Source: JANMEB01 sp041745295
GTDB lineage: Bacteria > Planctomycetota > Planctomycetia > Pirellulales > Pirellulaceae
NCBI GenBank assembly: GCA_041745295.1
Contig: JBGTJE010000005.1
Coordinates: forward strand, 1 to 64,000
Direction of reading: 5' to 3'
DNA: 64,000 nt
Part shown: positions 36,501 to 46,500 of the stretch, in pieces
How the letters are laid out: the number at the start of each line of letters is the position of its first letter
Numbering within the stretch: the first letter of the stretch is position 1
Program-made: the position numbers and the translations under genes
Notes under the pieces: model-generated
Database searches by the model: none
Seen by the model: only the letters and a program-made list of their open reading frames with translations
Told to the model about the DNA's origin: nothing

Positions 36501-36857
36501 TGCCGAAACCGCTGACAGCAAACGGCCAGAGCTATCCAGAGCGCGAAAAGCGTCGTTTCCAGCGAATGCTTCGTTGTGCGCCCAACGATTACGAACATCT
36601 CGGAGTTCACTCACCAGACTTCGCTCGGCGTGACCCAACGTGCGAGCAAATATGTTATTCCATTGATTCCACATAACCCCCAGCAGAATCTGTGGATCTA
36701 TCCAGTTGATTGACTTCTTGGGCTTACCTGGTTCCAACGCCGCGTCCTGCCAATTGTCGCCGAGCGATGCCTTAAGTTCGCGTTCGACGAACGAGGAAAG
36801 CCCGATTCCCAAAAGCTCCATCGCCTTGCCGACCCGTTCGTGATTGCTGATGGCCAT
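33543..36857 (-). CDS. HEPN-DUF499 ATPase of an anti-phage locus
   Basis: The 1104-residue protein starts with a Swt1-type HEPN domain (residues 1-125). It carries RNRWAH at 89-94, the R-x4-H motif of HEPN ribonucleases. The DUF499 AAA-like ATPase follows (about 180-870), with the Walker A variant NFGGGKTHS at 241-249, LILIDEWVAYARQL and a conserved GxxRLMA helix. The C-terminal ~150 residues hold a Gly/Ala/Ser-rich linker and a small beta domain (VEITLEIHAELPEG). NCBI names this family anti-phage-associated DUF499. It is always paired with DUF1156 methyltransferases, as here (15 bases upstream). It may drive substrate loading for the methyltransferase and helicase; HEPN activity is inferred. 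Confidence 0.85.
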   Translation of the reverse strand: MAISNHERVGKAMELLGIGLSSFVERELKASLGDNWQDAALEPGKPKKSINWIDPQILLGVMWNQWNNIFARTLGHAERSLVSELRDVRNRWAHNEAFAGNDAFRALDSSGRLLSAVSASEAVEVEQMRMDLLRIQFDEQRRQEMRKASFAPTDGKPQGGLKPWREVATPHPDVSSGRYQQAEFAADLWQVYQREGSDEYKNPKEFFRRTFITEGLKRLLARALVRMSENGGDPVVELQTNFGGGKTHSMLALWHLFSGAPAAELSGIEELIKETGAAVAKSVHRAVIVGTKISPGQPHKKPDGTIVRTLWGELAWQLGGKEGYKLIKEADETATNPGDALKELFNKYSPCLILIDEWVAYARQLHEGSNLPAGTFDTQFTFAQAISESAKAAKKTLLVVSVPSSDNEIGGEWGRKALERIKNAIGRVESSWRPASPDEGFEIVRRRLFQPLSNEQAKHRDAVARAFAEMYGQQHSEFPSECREADYERRLKMAYPIHPELFDRLYNDWSTLDKFQRTRGVLRLMAAVIHSLWERQDGNLLILPANVPVDDQLVQFELTRYMDDHWVPVIEKDVDGSHSLPLALDRENPNLGRYSACRRVARTIYMGSAPMQRAANKGIDDRRVKLGCVQPGETVATFGDALRRLTEAATYLYIDGRRFWYSTVPTVTRLAEDRANQFSENDADDELIRRLRKEANSRADFSKVHPCVPSSDIPDDPEVRLVILAPEFPHGGKDPGSPARSQAAAILESRGNSPRNYKNMLVFLAADINRLLELRHAIRQHLAWSSIVRDGAGENPALNLDNFQKRQADSRAVSADETVSVRIPEAFQWLLVPTQPDPKGNVEWVEFSLKGQDSLASRAAKKLKNGELLIVQLGGARLRHELDRIPLWRGNHVSIKQLTEDAARYLYLPRIRDADVLLAAIREGVERLTWRSETFAYAEAWDEARGRYNGLRAGVATRVLVDAQSLLVKPEIAAAQLDAEAATAPTSSVGAGAIGTGSSIGMGAESAGAGGTGSLANGETPGALPTVLRRFQGSVAVDPLRLVRDASQIADEVVQHLTKINGANVEITLEIHAELPEGASEKLVRDVTENCRTLGFGNYGFEEA

Positions 36858-36872
36858 ATTGGAAAGTCCCTA

Positions 36873-39815
36873 TCAAAACATTTGCTGCTGGGTTGTCGGC
36901 GCTCTATTACGCTCGGCCTGCGCAAGTCGAGTTAATACGGGCCAAGCGATTACTAAACCGTTGTACGCTAGCGCCTCATCCGCCCACTTCTTCCGTTCAC
37001 AAATGTTGTAAAGCCGATACGCAAGATCGCGAGCGGTCTCGCCAATGCCGCCGAGCTTATTGAGCAAAATGGCGGCGGCGGATTCACCCTCGCTTTCGAG
37101 CGCGCGTATCAAATGCTGCGTAGTTTCCCAAACCGTCAGTCGTTGGTCGGTGATTGGATCCCAGCCCTCCGATAAGTCGTTTCGGCTAACAAGTTGAACT
37201 TTTCCTCCTCGGGCCGTCACCACGCCGGCCGCGACCAGTCCGCCCACGGCGGTGTTCTTGGCCTTCGAGAGCGTTTCGGCTACGCCGTAAGGGCCTTCCG
37301 ACGTGCCAAATTCACCGAACCACGCCAATGCCCAACGGGTATCGGCGTCGAATTCCCCTTCCTGTTCGGCGAGCACTTCGTCGAGCACTTGGTTGATGAT
37401 CCCTAATGCGGTGCGCACGGTCATCCGTGAACCGTCGGTCTCGATGATCTTAGCGAAGCGCGTAAACACGGCCATGCCTGGTCCGATAGCCGCCTGCGCC
37501 AAGTCCACCGGGGCGATGTTACCGCGCTGAAGATTCTTCAGCGCCTCTGGCAGCTCGCGCCGCAGCGCATTCATGAATTCCTTTCGCGTTGCCAGGGGCG
37601 CGTCCGTTGGTCGCGGACGACAGACGAGGATAATGGAAGAAGCAAGAGAGTTCCGACCTACGTTTCTCACACCTCCCACTTTTTCCGTTCGGATTGGCCA
37701 TGTACCGTTGATAACCATACCTGTGTTTATCACAGCTTCGAGCATTGTTTCCCACCCAGTGGATGCTTGGTCACCCGGACCACCCTCGTCGGTTTCATCC
37801 TCCCCAAGCGATTCACTTTGCTTGAATGCATAGAACATTGTGAGGGGCATATCTTCGTTGTGAACAGCCTTCATCCGAACGAACGCTTGACTCAAACCAG
37901 CTTCAAAAAATGCTTTCGCCTGTTCCTTATTTCCTGAGAATCGGTGCGGATCAGCCACCAATTCTGCTTGCTTTGGCACTAACAACGAGCTGAACACCGT
38001 GGGATAAATGTCCTTTACACATCTGCGCAACCAAATGTAGAAAAAATCGGAAAGATCAGCATATCCAATGTTGTCGTAATATGGCGGATCAGTGCAAACC
38101 AATGGCGGTGTTGTGAAATGATCGACCTCTAAAGACCTCGCGTCGAGTTGAACAGACAATCCAGGTGCGCCCTCGACAAGTTCCGATAATACGTCACTCA
38201 CCCATTCGACAGCGCCCTTCCAGTTTCCGCTCATCTTTTCGAGTGGATTTGTTTCAATGAAATCCCATGACATCGAAATTGTCTGCCTCGAAAATATCTG
38301 CGTGATGCTTCCACCCCGCATGTTCCAAAAACAAAGGGTGTTGTTGTAACTCGCCAAGCGACTCACGGCGCAAGCAAGGTATACGGCGACGGCGTCGGCA
38401 TGGATGCGAGGATCTTGATTGGCGCGTTCCGCAGACGCGCCTTGTGACGTTTGAAAATCGACCCGAATACGGTCCCGAACTTCATCCAGCAATTTGCAAA
38501 ACGTGCTGACAACGAGCAATTGACGCGATGAAAACAAGTCGCGGTGCTTGTTGATTCCGTAACTTTGCACGCGAAAACCCAGGGCTTGTTCCGGAAGGCT
38601 CGTCTCAGGGGCGTCGATCGGCGAATTGATTATTGCGGCATCTTGGTGCTGCAGGGTTGGTGTAACGTAAATACGTGCGTCCGCTCCATCTGCAAGGATT
38701 GCCAGCAATCGAGCCCCGATTCGCCCCGCTTTTCCCTCGTCCCGGATGTACTCCAGCGGGACCACCTCACCACATTTGCAGCATTTAGCGCCTCGTCGAT
38801 CAACTGTCCCGCCAGGGAGTTCACCCTTGGCGGACTGTCGCACCTCAAAATTTATCTGGTTCTTGTCACGATCGGGAATTGGATGTGCCCAAGTTTTGCC
38901 CGTTGATTTACTTGCCAGCAAGAAAGACCTAACGAGGGGCATTTCCACCGCGCAAGCTGGGTTTGGACAGAGCACCGTTCGTGCCCAATGCCACGCAAGA
39001 GCGCTTACTTCTTGCTCGCCTAGAGCTTTAGACAATTTCACCTTCGGGTAAAAATGTCCGATTCGCCTCTCAGTCTCTTCGCCCATCCACTGGCCGTAGA
39101 ATCGCACGTCCTCGACCAGCCCTGCCGCGCCCTGCCAGACTGTCGCGGCTTTCTCCTCGGGGGTCTTCTGTTGCCATTCTTTGTTAACCGGCGGTAGGCC
39201 GGCAAACTTCGGTGGAATTTCTATGAGGGCCTTCGTGATAAGCACTGGAACGGGGTTTAAGTCGCTGGCGTAGGCGCGCAGGCCCAACCGTTGCGCCTCA
39301 AGCGGAATCGAACCGCCGCCACAAAACGGATCAAGCACAGGGGGCGCGTGCTCCGCTAGGAATGCATTGACTTGTGGCGGCTCGGCCAACTTGTGTTTGA
39401 AATCGTGAGCAGTCGCCGGTTTCCCATTAGCAGTCACCACGACTTGGTCTTTTGTCCATTCCTTATCAGCTACTCTATTTACGGCGATTGATCGAGCAAT
39501 TTCCGCGCGAGCGGAGTTTATCACGCGAGGATTATTCGAGTTTTCCCATTTAACCAACTCTTCAATCAAGTTGAACAGGTTAGCTCGCTCCGAATTGGCG
39601 ATCTCCTCGTTAGCGCCATATACTGGATCATCGCCGGGGTCGTTCACTAGCGACGCGAACAGCACCGCTCGGCACGCCGCCAAAGGCCGCCGAGCCCACC
39701 AAAGATGTATCGTTTGTGGATGTCCGCGCCTTGGAACCGCCTTTTCGGCGGCGGCTGCCACATTGATACTCGCCAAGGGCAGGGCAACTTCGATGAGTTT
39801 TTTGCGATAGGTCAT
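36873..39815 (-). CDS. DUF1156 DNA methyltransferase
   Basis: The 980-residue protein opens with the DUF1156 motif (RKKLIEVALPLASINVAAA, RRGHPQTIHLWWARRPLAA), whose WWARRP is diagnostic. Methyltransferase motifs follow: DPFCGGGS at 162-169 (SAM-binding motif I) and DPPY at 576-579 (motif IV), so it is an amino-methyltransferase of the N6-adenine/N4-cytosine type. A zinc-ribbon-like CCKCG lies near 345. The family is the modification component of DUF499-linked anti-phage loci; it probably marks host DNA. Its start overlaps the stop of the upstream gene by 4 bases (ATGA). Target site unknown. Confidence 0.9.
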   Translation of the reverse strand: MTYRKKLIEVALPLASINVAAAAEKAVPRRGHPQTIHLWWARRPLAACRAVLFASLVNDPGDDPVYGANEEIANSERANLFNLIEELVKWENSNNPRVINSARAEIARSIAVNRVADKEWTKDQVVVTANGKPATAHDFKHKLAEPPQVNAFLAEHAPPVLDPFCGGGSIPLEAQRLGLRAYASDLNPVPVLITKALIEIPPKFAGLPPVNKEWQQKTPEEKAATVWQGAAGLVEDVRFYGQWMGEETERRIGHFYPKVKLSKALGEQEVSALAWHWARTVLCPNPACAVEMPLVRSFLLASKSTGKTWAHPIPDRDKNQINFEVRQSAKGELPGGTVDRRGAKCCKCGEVVPLEYIRDEGKAGRIGARLLAILADGADARIYVTPTLQHQDAAIINSPIDAPETSLPEQALGFRVQSYGINKHRDLFSSRQLLVVSTFCKLLDEVRDRIRVDFQTSQGASAERANQDPRIHADAVAVYLACAVSRLASYNNTLCFWNMRGGSITQIFSRQTISMSWDFIETNPLEKMSGNWKGAVEWVSDVLSELVEGAPGLSVQLDARSLEVDHFTTPPLVCTDPPYYDNIGYADLSDFFYIWLRRCVKDIYPTVFSSLLVPKQAELVADPHRFSGNKEQAKAFFEAGLSQAFVRMKAVHNEDMPLTMFYAFKQSESLGEDETDEGGPGDQASTGWETMLEAVINTGMVINGTWPIRTEKVGGVRNVGRNSLASSIILVCRPRPTDAPLATRKEFMNALRRELPEALKNLQRGNIAPVDLAQAAIGPGMAVFTRFAKIIETDGSRMTVRTALGIINQVLDEVLAEQEGEFDADTRWALAWFGEFGTSEGPYGVAETLSKAKNTAVGGLVAAGVVTARGGKVQLVSRNDLSEGWDPITDQRLTVWETTQHLIRALESEGESAAAILLNKLGGIGETARDLAYRLYNICERKKWADEALAYNGLVIAWPVLTRLAQAERNRAPTTQQQMF

Positions 39816-41179
39816 AGCCGGAACGTCTCAGTTCGAGTCTCGAGAATTAGTTCCGGCGCAAGACTTCCAAACAGCGTTCCATCAGGAAAAATGCTTCCCG
39901 CGAATCCGTTCAGTGGCCTTTTACTTTCCAAAACTTCACTTGGAGATCGTGCGAGTCGGAGTAGCGACTCACTCCTTGGATTTAATACTGATTCTTCAAC
40001 CAATCTTAGCGTGTTCAGGTCAATACCAAGGATTCGATACGCCAAGACACCCATATCGCGCAAGAAGCGGGGATGAAATTGAGGTGGAAAAAACTCGTCT
40101 AGCAAGATCCATGGCGCCTCCCAAGGTATTACAGGCGGCCGGCTCCGCGACCTCTTTAGAACGACTCCATCAAACGAAATTACGAACTCTCGGCCTCCAA
40201 CGTTAACGATGGTCAGCTCCTGCTCAGGTAGCCCGATTTCGATACCGTGGCGGAGTGCATTTCCACTGTTGGGAAAACCCATTCCAATAAGCCAAGCCCC
40301 AAAGTTTCCGCGACGAATCCAGTCTCGAGGGAATTCGACGGGGGTGACTGGTTCGTCGCTAGGAGCGGGAGGTGGATCGACGAATGCAATAAGTGATGGA
40401 TCACCATTGTTATCGCCAACGTCTCGGAAATACGTCCCGATCGCGTATGACTTGGCAGGAGGTGGCGCAATCATGGCGCTCCAAGCGTCGAGTTGTTTGA
40501 GGGCGTGTCGGAGATCATCTTTTATTGATGGATCGTCGTTGATCGGATGTACAAAACTTCCCTTTGCTTCCATCAGCGCGACTTCCGACGTCGCTCTTTC
40601 GAACACAAAATCCGATTCTAGATCCGGGCGTCCAGATGCAATTCGAGCAGAAATCACATGGGCGTTTCTCACCATTTCGTTGTGGGTCATTCCGCCATGT
40701 TTGGCTGCCCTTTCCCAAAGCACGCTAATGCGATCCCAATGGACAAAACCCCACTTTATCATCGTGAGATATGCGACCGCCTCACCGAAACGACCGGCGA
40801 GCCCCGTTTGAGCGAAATCCTCTAATGAAAAGACTGACCTGTCGATTCGTCTCAAATTGTCCGTGTTCCAAATGAACAGCCCATCGTTTTCAGCAGAAAA
40901 CCCAAGTGCTCGTCTGTCGATTTGATCTGAAGTGAAACTGCTGGTCAGTTCAGTTTTTTTTGCAGCATGAAAGAGAGGCCAAGCATCAACCTCCAGTGTG
41001 TCTGAGAAATTACCAAATGAACAATCGGCCTCGGATCGTTTTCTTGACCCTTTGCGCAGCCGAATTTGCACCCGATCTGTCTCGACGGCAACTTTGTCAA
41101 GCTCAACGATTGGCAAAGTAGAAGTGCCCGATGGAGGCGAGATGATGATAGGTAATGGGCGAGGTTGAACGATACTCAT
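39812..41179 (-). CDS. Unknown protein with a PD-(D/E)XK-like core, defence operon
   Basis: I do not know a named family for this 455-residue protein. Residues 130-215 look like a restriction-nuclease fold: helix with Glu133 (RFGEAVAYL), then GRPDLESDFVF with Asp186/Asp190, then VALMEAKGSF with Glu204 and Lys206, so D-x(n)-E-x-K is present. The C-terminal half is mixed alpha/beta with a conserved-looking GNFGAWLIGMGFPNSG and VNVGGREFVISFDG. It overlaps both neighbours by 4 bases (ATGA), so it is translated together with the GTPase and the methyltransferase. Likely role: a nuclease or nuclease-like sensor within the system. Confidence 0.6.
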   Translation of the reverse strand: MSIVQPRPLPIIISPPSGTSTLPIVELDKVAVETDRVQIRLRKGSRKRSEADCSFGNFSDTLEVDAWPLFHAAKKTELTSSFTSDQIDRRALGFSAENDGLFIWNTDNLRRIDRSVFSLEDFAQTGLAGRFGEAVAYLTMIKWGFVHWDRISVLWERAAKHGGMTHNEMVRNAHVISARIASGRPDLESDFVFERATSEVALMEAKGSFVHPINDDPSIKDDLRHALKQLDAWSAMIAPPPAKSYAIGTYFRDVGDNNGDPSLIAFVDPPPAPSDEPVTPVEFPRDWIRRGNFGAWLIGMGFPNSGNALRHGIEIGLPEQELTIVNVGGREFVISFDGVVLKRSRSRPPVIPWEAPWILLDEFFPPQFHPRFLRDMGVLAYRILGIDLNTLRLVEESVLNPRSESLLRLARSPSEVLESKRPLNGFAGSIFPDGTLFGSLAPELILETRTETFRL

Positions 41180-43497
41180 TTTGCCACAACCACAAAATTG
41201 CCCATGACCTCAAACAAATCTGAAAGAACAGCTTGTTCATCGGCGACGGCCTGATGCGTCATGTTTTGATCGCCACAGAGCAAGTTTTCGGCGGCAAGTC
41301 CCGCGTTATTGCGAACCACATCGATCATTTTTTCAAATTCGCGGCTAATCCAATCGTTTAGTCCGCGCACTCCATCGAGGATCGCGTCTCGAGCTTCATC
41401 AAACATTGTTTGTGCGACGCGATTTGCATGCTCGGCAAGCGTGCTTATCATCCGTTGTTTCATTCCCGAGCCACTTTCTAGCCCTGCGTCTTCGAATGCG
41501 GATTGCATATTCGCCCTAATCTGCAGGGGAACGCTTTCGTAAAGTGTGCGTTGGTCGTCCTGAATTTTTGACTCCATTTGACCCCTCGTCTGGGCGAGGA
41601 TTTCGCTCAGAATGCGCTCAGTGGTTTCCAGAATTCCATCAAGCCCGTCCATTACCGACTGCGAAATGCCCGAAGATTTTGCAAGGGAGTTGCCCAAGCG
41701 AGTCCGATACGCTGATGCATTGCGAAGGAGTCGGTCGGTCCATTTTTCAAGCGTAAGAGAGAGTCGTTCACCAAAAAAATCTGACCACGCGAACGCGATA
41801 CCATCGAGAATTGGCTTGGAAATATCTGCTGGGAAATCGTTTGTGCCAGTTGATCCTCGGTATTTTCCACCGCGGCGACATACTGCCCTAATTGTCGCCC
41901 AGTGCATTCCCTGCCACCCATAGACAGTGACTTCGAGATCATGTCTCGCGCGATCAACGGCGCGTTTCACTTTTTCCACCAATACTGATTGATCAGCGTC
42001 CAAAGCCTGGACCAGATGCTCTTTAGTTGCCGCAAGGTCGCGGTCGAGAAACGTCTGGGCGGATTCTACCGCCGCCTCCATCTCCTTTCTTCCACGCTCG
42101 TTAACCTCGGCTTGCAACGCCAAGGCATTCTGACGCGACCTGATCTCGCGCGTAATTTCTGTGAACAACATTTGAAGTTGGTTATTTAACGATTCGCAAT
42201 GGGCGGAGACACCGTAAGCGGCGCAGATTTCCCGCATGTGATCGATCAACGCTGGCAATTCAGTTTGGCTCGGATCGTCAAACCCGGCTGAATTCGTGTT
42301 GGCGAGGCCAGTCAGGCGCAAGTATTCTCGGGCTGACACGCTGAATATCTTTGACGCTTTAAAGCGTGTCGCCAATTTATTTGCCGTGTCACGCTGTTCG
42401 TGCGCCATTTCTCCAAGTCGAGATGCTAAATCATCAAGCTGGCTCAGCACTACGTCCCGCGCCGCGTTGTTGCGCGCCGCGACAACTTCGGTGATTGTCG
42501 CGCCGTCGTTGAGTTTGAATTCTTCGATGCCGGTTTCAAGATCAACATCGTCGGCGGCCGTGGCCACAAACGTGAGAGCGTCGGCTCGCCCATCCATGAC
42601 CACTTGTCGCAGAAAGTCGTCGGACTGCATCAGGTTAATGGTGTCTCGCGTGAGGGCGCGTTTTATGTTGAATACCAGCCAGACAAATCGACATGTTTTT
42701 AGATGTTTCTTCGTGACTTCTTCGCGTGCTTCGTTTGGATCGTTGATTCCAGGAAGGTCGATTATCTTGGCTCCATCTCGCAATGCTGCGAAGTCCCCGT
42801 GAATCGCAACTGTTTTCACTATTGGCCAAAACCGATGCTGTGAGTGCAAAAAACTTTCAATCTGTTTGCGAAATTCCTTCAGATGCGGCGAACTGACCTC
42901 GGTGTAACCGACATCTAGCGCTTCTTTGATTTCGGGCGGTTCGACCATCTTCAATGGATCAAACTGTTTTTGCGGCGAATCCTCGGCAGGCCGATAAACA
43001 GTCCATAACTTTTCTCGAACAGCTTTTGACATATGCACTGGCGCATCCGAACTGTTGTCCTCATTGGACGCTTGTTGTGCATCCCGCAAATCGGCAAGTA
43101 GGAGTTCGACCTCGTGTTCCCAATTCTGGCGAGATACGAATTCAATCCGTGCTCGATAAGGGCCTTCACTGAAGCCAACCTCGCAAATCGCGGCCGTGCA
43201 TGCGCGCATGTTACTCACAGGTAAGACGCGCGCACCGATGAGGGCATTCAAGAGTGTGCTTTTCCCGGCGCCGGTCCCGCCCACTAAGGAGATTGCGACC
43301 TCGGGGCGCTGTTTTGTGGCCTCAAAGATACTGCGAAACTTTACATCCCATTGCGGCCATAACGAACGCAAATGATCGTTTCCGCGTGAAGCGATGAACG
43401 ATTTGACTTTGTCGTGGGCATGCTTAATGCACTTTTGCAGGTCCCTAGGACTCAAATGCTCTGATTTGGCAATTGTGGCCATACTCATGCTACACAT
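41176..43497 (-). CDS. SLIP-GC-like dynamin-family GTPase
   Basis: The 773-residue protein has a dynamin-type G domain: G1 GGTGAGKST at 73-81, G2 Thr near 101 (RACTAA), G3 DLPGIN at 247-252. A long helical stalk follows, and the block YGWQGMHWATIRAVCRRGG near residues 545-565 resembles the conserved segment of vertebrate SLIP-GC (nuclear GTPase) and its bacterial relatives. No transmembrane helix is seen, so it is likely soluble. Bacterial dynamins in defence loci remodel membranes or scaffold effectors. The first codons offer three starts (43497, 43488, 43482). The stop overlaps the next gene's start by 4 bases. Confidence 0.8.
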   Translation of the reverse strand: MCSMSMATIAKSEHLSPRDLQKCIKHAHDKVKSFIASRGNDHLRSLWPQWDVKFRSIFEATKQRPEVAISLVGGTGAGKSTLLNALIGARVLPVSNMRACTAAICEVGFSEGPYRARIEFVSRQNWEHEVELLLADLRDAQQASNEDNSSDAPVHMSKAVREKLWTVYRPAEDSPQKQFDPLKMVEPPEIKEALDVGYTEVSSPHLKEFRKQIESFLHSQHRFWPIVKTVAIHGDFAALRDGAKIIDLPGINDPNEAREEVTKKHLKTCRFVWLVFNIKRALTRDTINLMQSDDFLRQVVMDGRADALTFVATAADDVDLETGIEEFKLNDGATITEVVAARNNAARDVVLSQLDDLASRLGEMAHEQRDTANKLATRFKASKIFSVSAREYLRLTGLANTNSAGFDDPSQTELPALIDHMREICAAYGVSAHCESLNNQLQMLFTEITREIRSRQNALALQAEVNERGRKEMEAAVESAQTFLDRDLAATKEHLVQALDADQSVLVEKVKRAVDRARHDLEVTVYGWQGMHWATIRAVCRRGGKYRGSTGTNDFPADISKPILDGIAFAWSDFFGERLSLTLEKWTDRLLRNASAYRTRLGNSLAKSSGISQSVMDGLDGILETTERILSEILAQTRGQMESKIQDDQRTLYESVPLQIRANMQSAFEDAGLESGSGMKQRMISTLAEHANRVAQTMFDEARDAILDGVRGLNDWISREFEKMIDVVRNNAGLAAENLLCGDQNMTHQAVADEQAVLSDLFEVMGNFVVVAK

Positions 43498-43552
43498 TTC
43501 GCAATTATTGACGTCTCAACGCGCCTGAATGCGAGCTGACATTGGCTCCGGA

Positions 43553-46500
43553 TCAGGATGGGGGCGTGGCGTGTTCTAATAGCTTATCCAAGTTGTAATT
43601 TACACTGGTGACGGTGAAATCTGGTTCATTGTCAAATGGACGGCGAATATACGCTATCTGAGGCGATTCATCTCCGACGAGGACCACCGCTAAGATAAAA
43701 TCGTCGGGCTTGTTAAGCGCCGTCATAATCTCGCGCCGAGTGACTGTAACTGTCCCAGCCCCCGCCACCCGACCTTTGACCTCTAGAAATCGGAGACTAC
43801 CAACCTTAGGCACGCGCGATTCGATATCGTAGCCTTCCTTTCTTTCGCTGACGTCATTAGGCTCGAATCCAAGCCGCCGCTCAACCTCCATCACCGCTTG
43901 CATGGCAATGCGTTCGGTTTCTTCGGTGTTTTTTGCGAACGTAGGAACCGATTCGGTCCCCGAAGACTGCAACCCACGTAACAATCCCACCGGCACGACG
44001 ATTGCGCCACCGACAACAACTGGTGGCAGTGGCGAAAGTCGACGCTCTTGTTCAATCTCGGCCAATCGTTTTTGCAAACGTGCGGTAAGTTCGTCCGCGC
44101 GTTGGCGGGCCAGTCCGGAATTAAGACGAGCATTGACACGGCCGGCAAGCTCGTCGTTCTTTAGTTCTGCCGCACGATGGTCCCAATAGTTAATCTCCAC
44201 CGTCAACCGTTCGCGAACGGCTGCAGCCGTCCTGTCCGCCAATTCTTCTTTTCGCTTGCGGACTTCCTCGAGATGCTCCGGAACTAAATGAATTGCGGCA
44301 TGTTCTTGAACCTTGGACTCTAAGTCGGCGCGAATCCAATTTGGCCAAGCCATGTCGGATAATGACGCTGTCTCTGTTTCAGAGAGTGGTCGGTAGTCGA
44401 GATATGGAGCGGGGCCCGCGGTATTTGTATTTCCGCGTGAGTCGAATTCAATGAATTGGAATCGTTTAGAAACCACGCGCCGGTTACCTGTGCGATCAGT
44501 GCGTGAGTCCTGAATTGAATGTTCCAAATAAACTAGCGCGCGAGGTTGATCCCCAGTATCATTTTCGTCAACTAATACCGCGCCTCGCTTCAATAAATCT
44601 CGATGGCGCTCGATCACCAAATCTATGGAAGCATCCAACAAAGGATGACCGGGACAAACGAAAGCGGCCAACGGTTTCCCCGGCAGGTTAATCTGGCTTT
44701 TGTCAAAGGTTATCCGCTCATAACGAAGGAGCACAGGCTCGCCGCGACCGATAGCTCGATCGCGTGTGCGGATGATCGCGGGCACGTGCTTGATTTCAAA
44801 TCGCTTTGCTTCTCGCTCGTGAATCGTTCCGCCAAGCAATTTGAATGCTTCCAGAAAGAAGGACGCAATAAAATGAGGTTGAAGGCGACGAGCATCGGCG
44901 CGCTCCATGTCCTCGCGGATCTTACGAACGCGAGAAACATCCATAGAGTCATGCGTCAGCGCGCGACCCTCGATAAGATTCCGTAAATGCTCGCGGTCGA
45001 GGGCTTGATCGACCACTTGGTTTAGCTTGGCGCGAATGTGGGGTTGGTCGCCGTAGCGAACAGCCTCAATTAACAGTTCACGGAGGGGACGATCGTCAAA
45101 TTGGATTTCACCCAAAACATCGAAAACTTGTCCGCCCAAGGCAGCACGCTCTTGCTCCAATTTCTCCAAAAGCCGGCGGTAGACTTCGCCTTCGCGTGTC
45201 TCATGCGCTACGAGATTCCATAAGTGACATACTTCCGTCTGGCCAATTCGGTGAATGCGTCCAAAGCGCTGTTCAAGCCGGTTTGGATTCCACGGAAGAT
45301 CGTAATTGACCATTAGGTGGGCGCGTTGCAGATTGATGCCTTCACCGGCGGCGTCTGTTGCCACGAGAATTTCAACTTCTTTGTCGTGCGTAAACGCTTG
45401 CTGCGATTCTCGCCGTTCCTCTCGGCCAAGACTTCCGTGGATCATGACAACGGCCTCTGGCCTGCCCAAAAGAGCGCGAATGCGCTCGACGAGATAGTTC
45501 AGGGTGTCGCGATGTTCCGTAAACAAAACGAGCTTCCGGCGATGGCCGTGGGCGTCGAACATTTCGCCGTTATTCTGCAACAACCGTGAAAGTTCGTCCC
45601 ACTTTCTATCGGAGCCTGATTGGCGAACTCGTAAGGCCGCCTTTTCAATCTGCTCCAGCATGTTGATTTCAGTTTGGAGTTCGGCAATTGTCCTCGAAGC
45701 AGAAGCCAGATCGACAACTTGCTCTTCCGCTTGTTCAACTTCAGACTCTGGCGCTTCGTCTAGGTCCTCCAGATCATCCTCAGAAAACGTTCTAAGTCCC
45801 GGTGTGACTTCAAGTCTTGCTTCGGCTCCTCTTCGCAACAATTGTGCCTCGCGAAGGCGCTTCTGAAGCCGCTCGCGTCGGCGGCGCAGCGATTGGTAAA
45901 TCGCCTCTGGTGACGAGGCTAAACGGCGTTGCAGAATCGTTAGGGCGAATCCAACTGTTCCTTTTTGACCGCCATTCTCAAGTGCTTCGGCTCGGTTGAA
46001 CTCTTCGCGAACGTAGTCGGTAACTTGCCCATAGAGGTCGGCTTCCAAGTCTGAAAGTCGGTAGCCGATGGTGTACGAAATCCTTTCTGGAAACAATGGC
46101 GTGCCATCGAACTTAAGTAAATTTTCCTTCACGAGCCGGCGCATCATGTCAGAAGCATCGACCCTGTGTACACCGTCACGAAATCTCCCCTCGAATCGAT
46201 CTCCATCGAGAAGTGCCATAAAGAGCTGAAAATCGGCTTCTTTCCCGTTGTGAGGAGTGGCCGTCAGCAATAAAAAGTGCCGCGTGAGTGTTGATAGGAG
46301 TTGCCCGAGTCTATATCGCTTGGTGGGTTTTACTTCGTTTGAAAAATATGACGCCGACATTTTATGGGCTTCGTCGCAAACGATCAGATCCCAATCGGTT
46401 TGCCGCAACTTGTCCTGGACGTCTTCATTTCGACTCAGTTTATCGAGGCGACAAATCGCCAAGTGGTTCTCGTTAAACCAATTGCCAGTTCGCGCAACTT

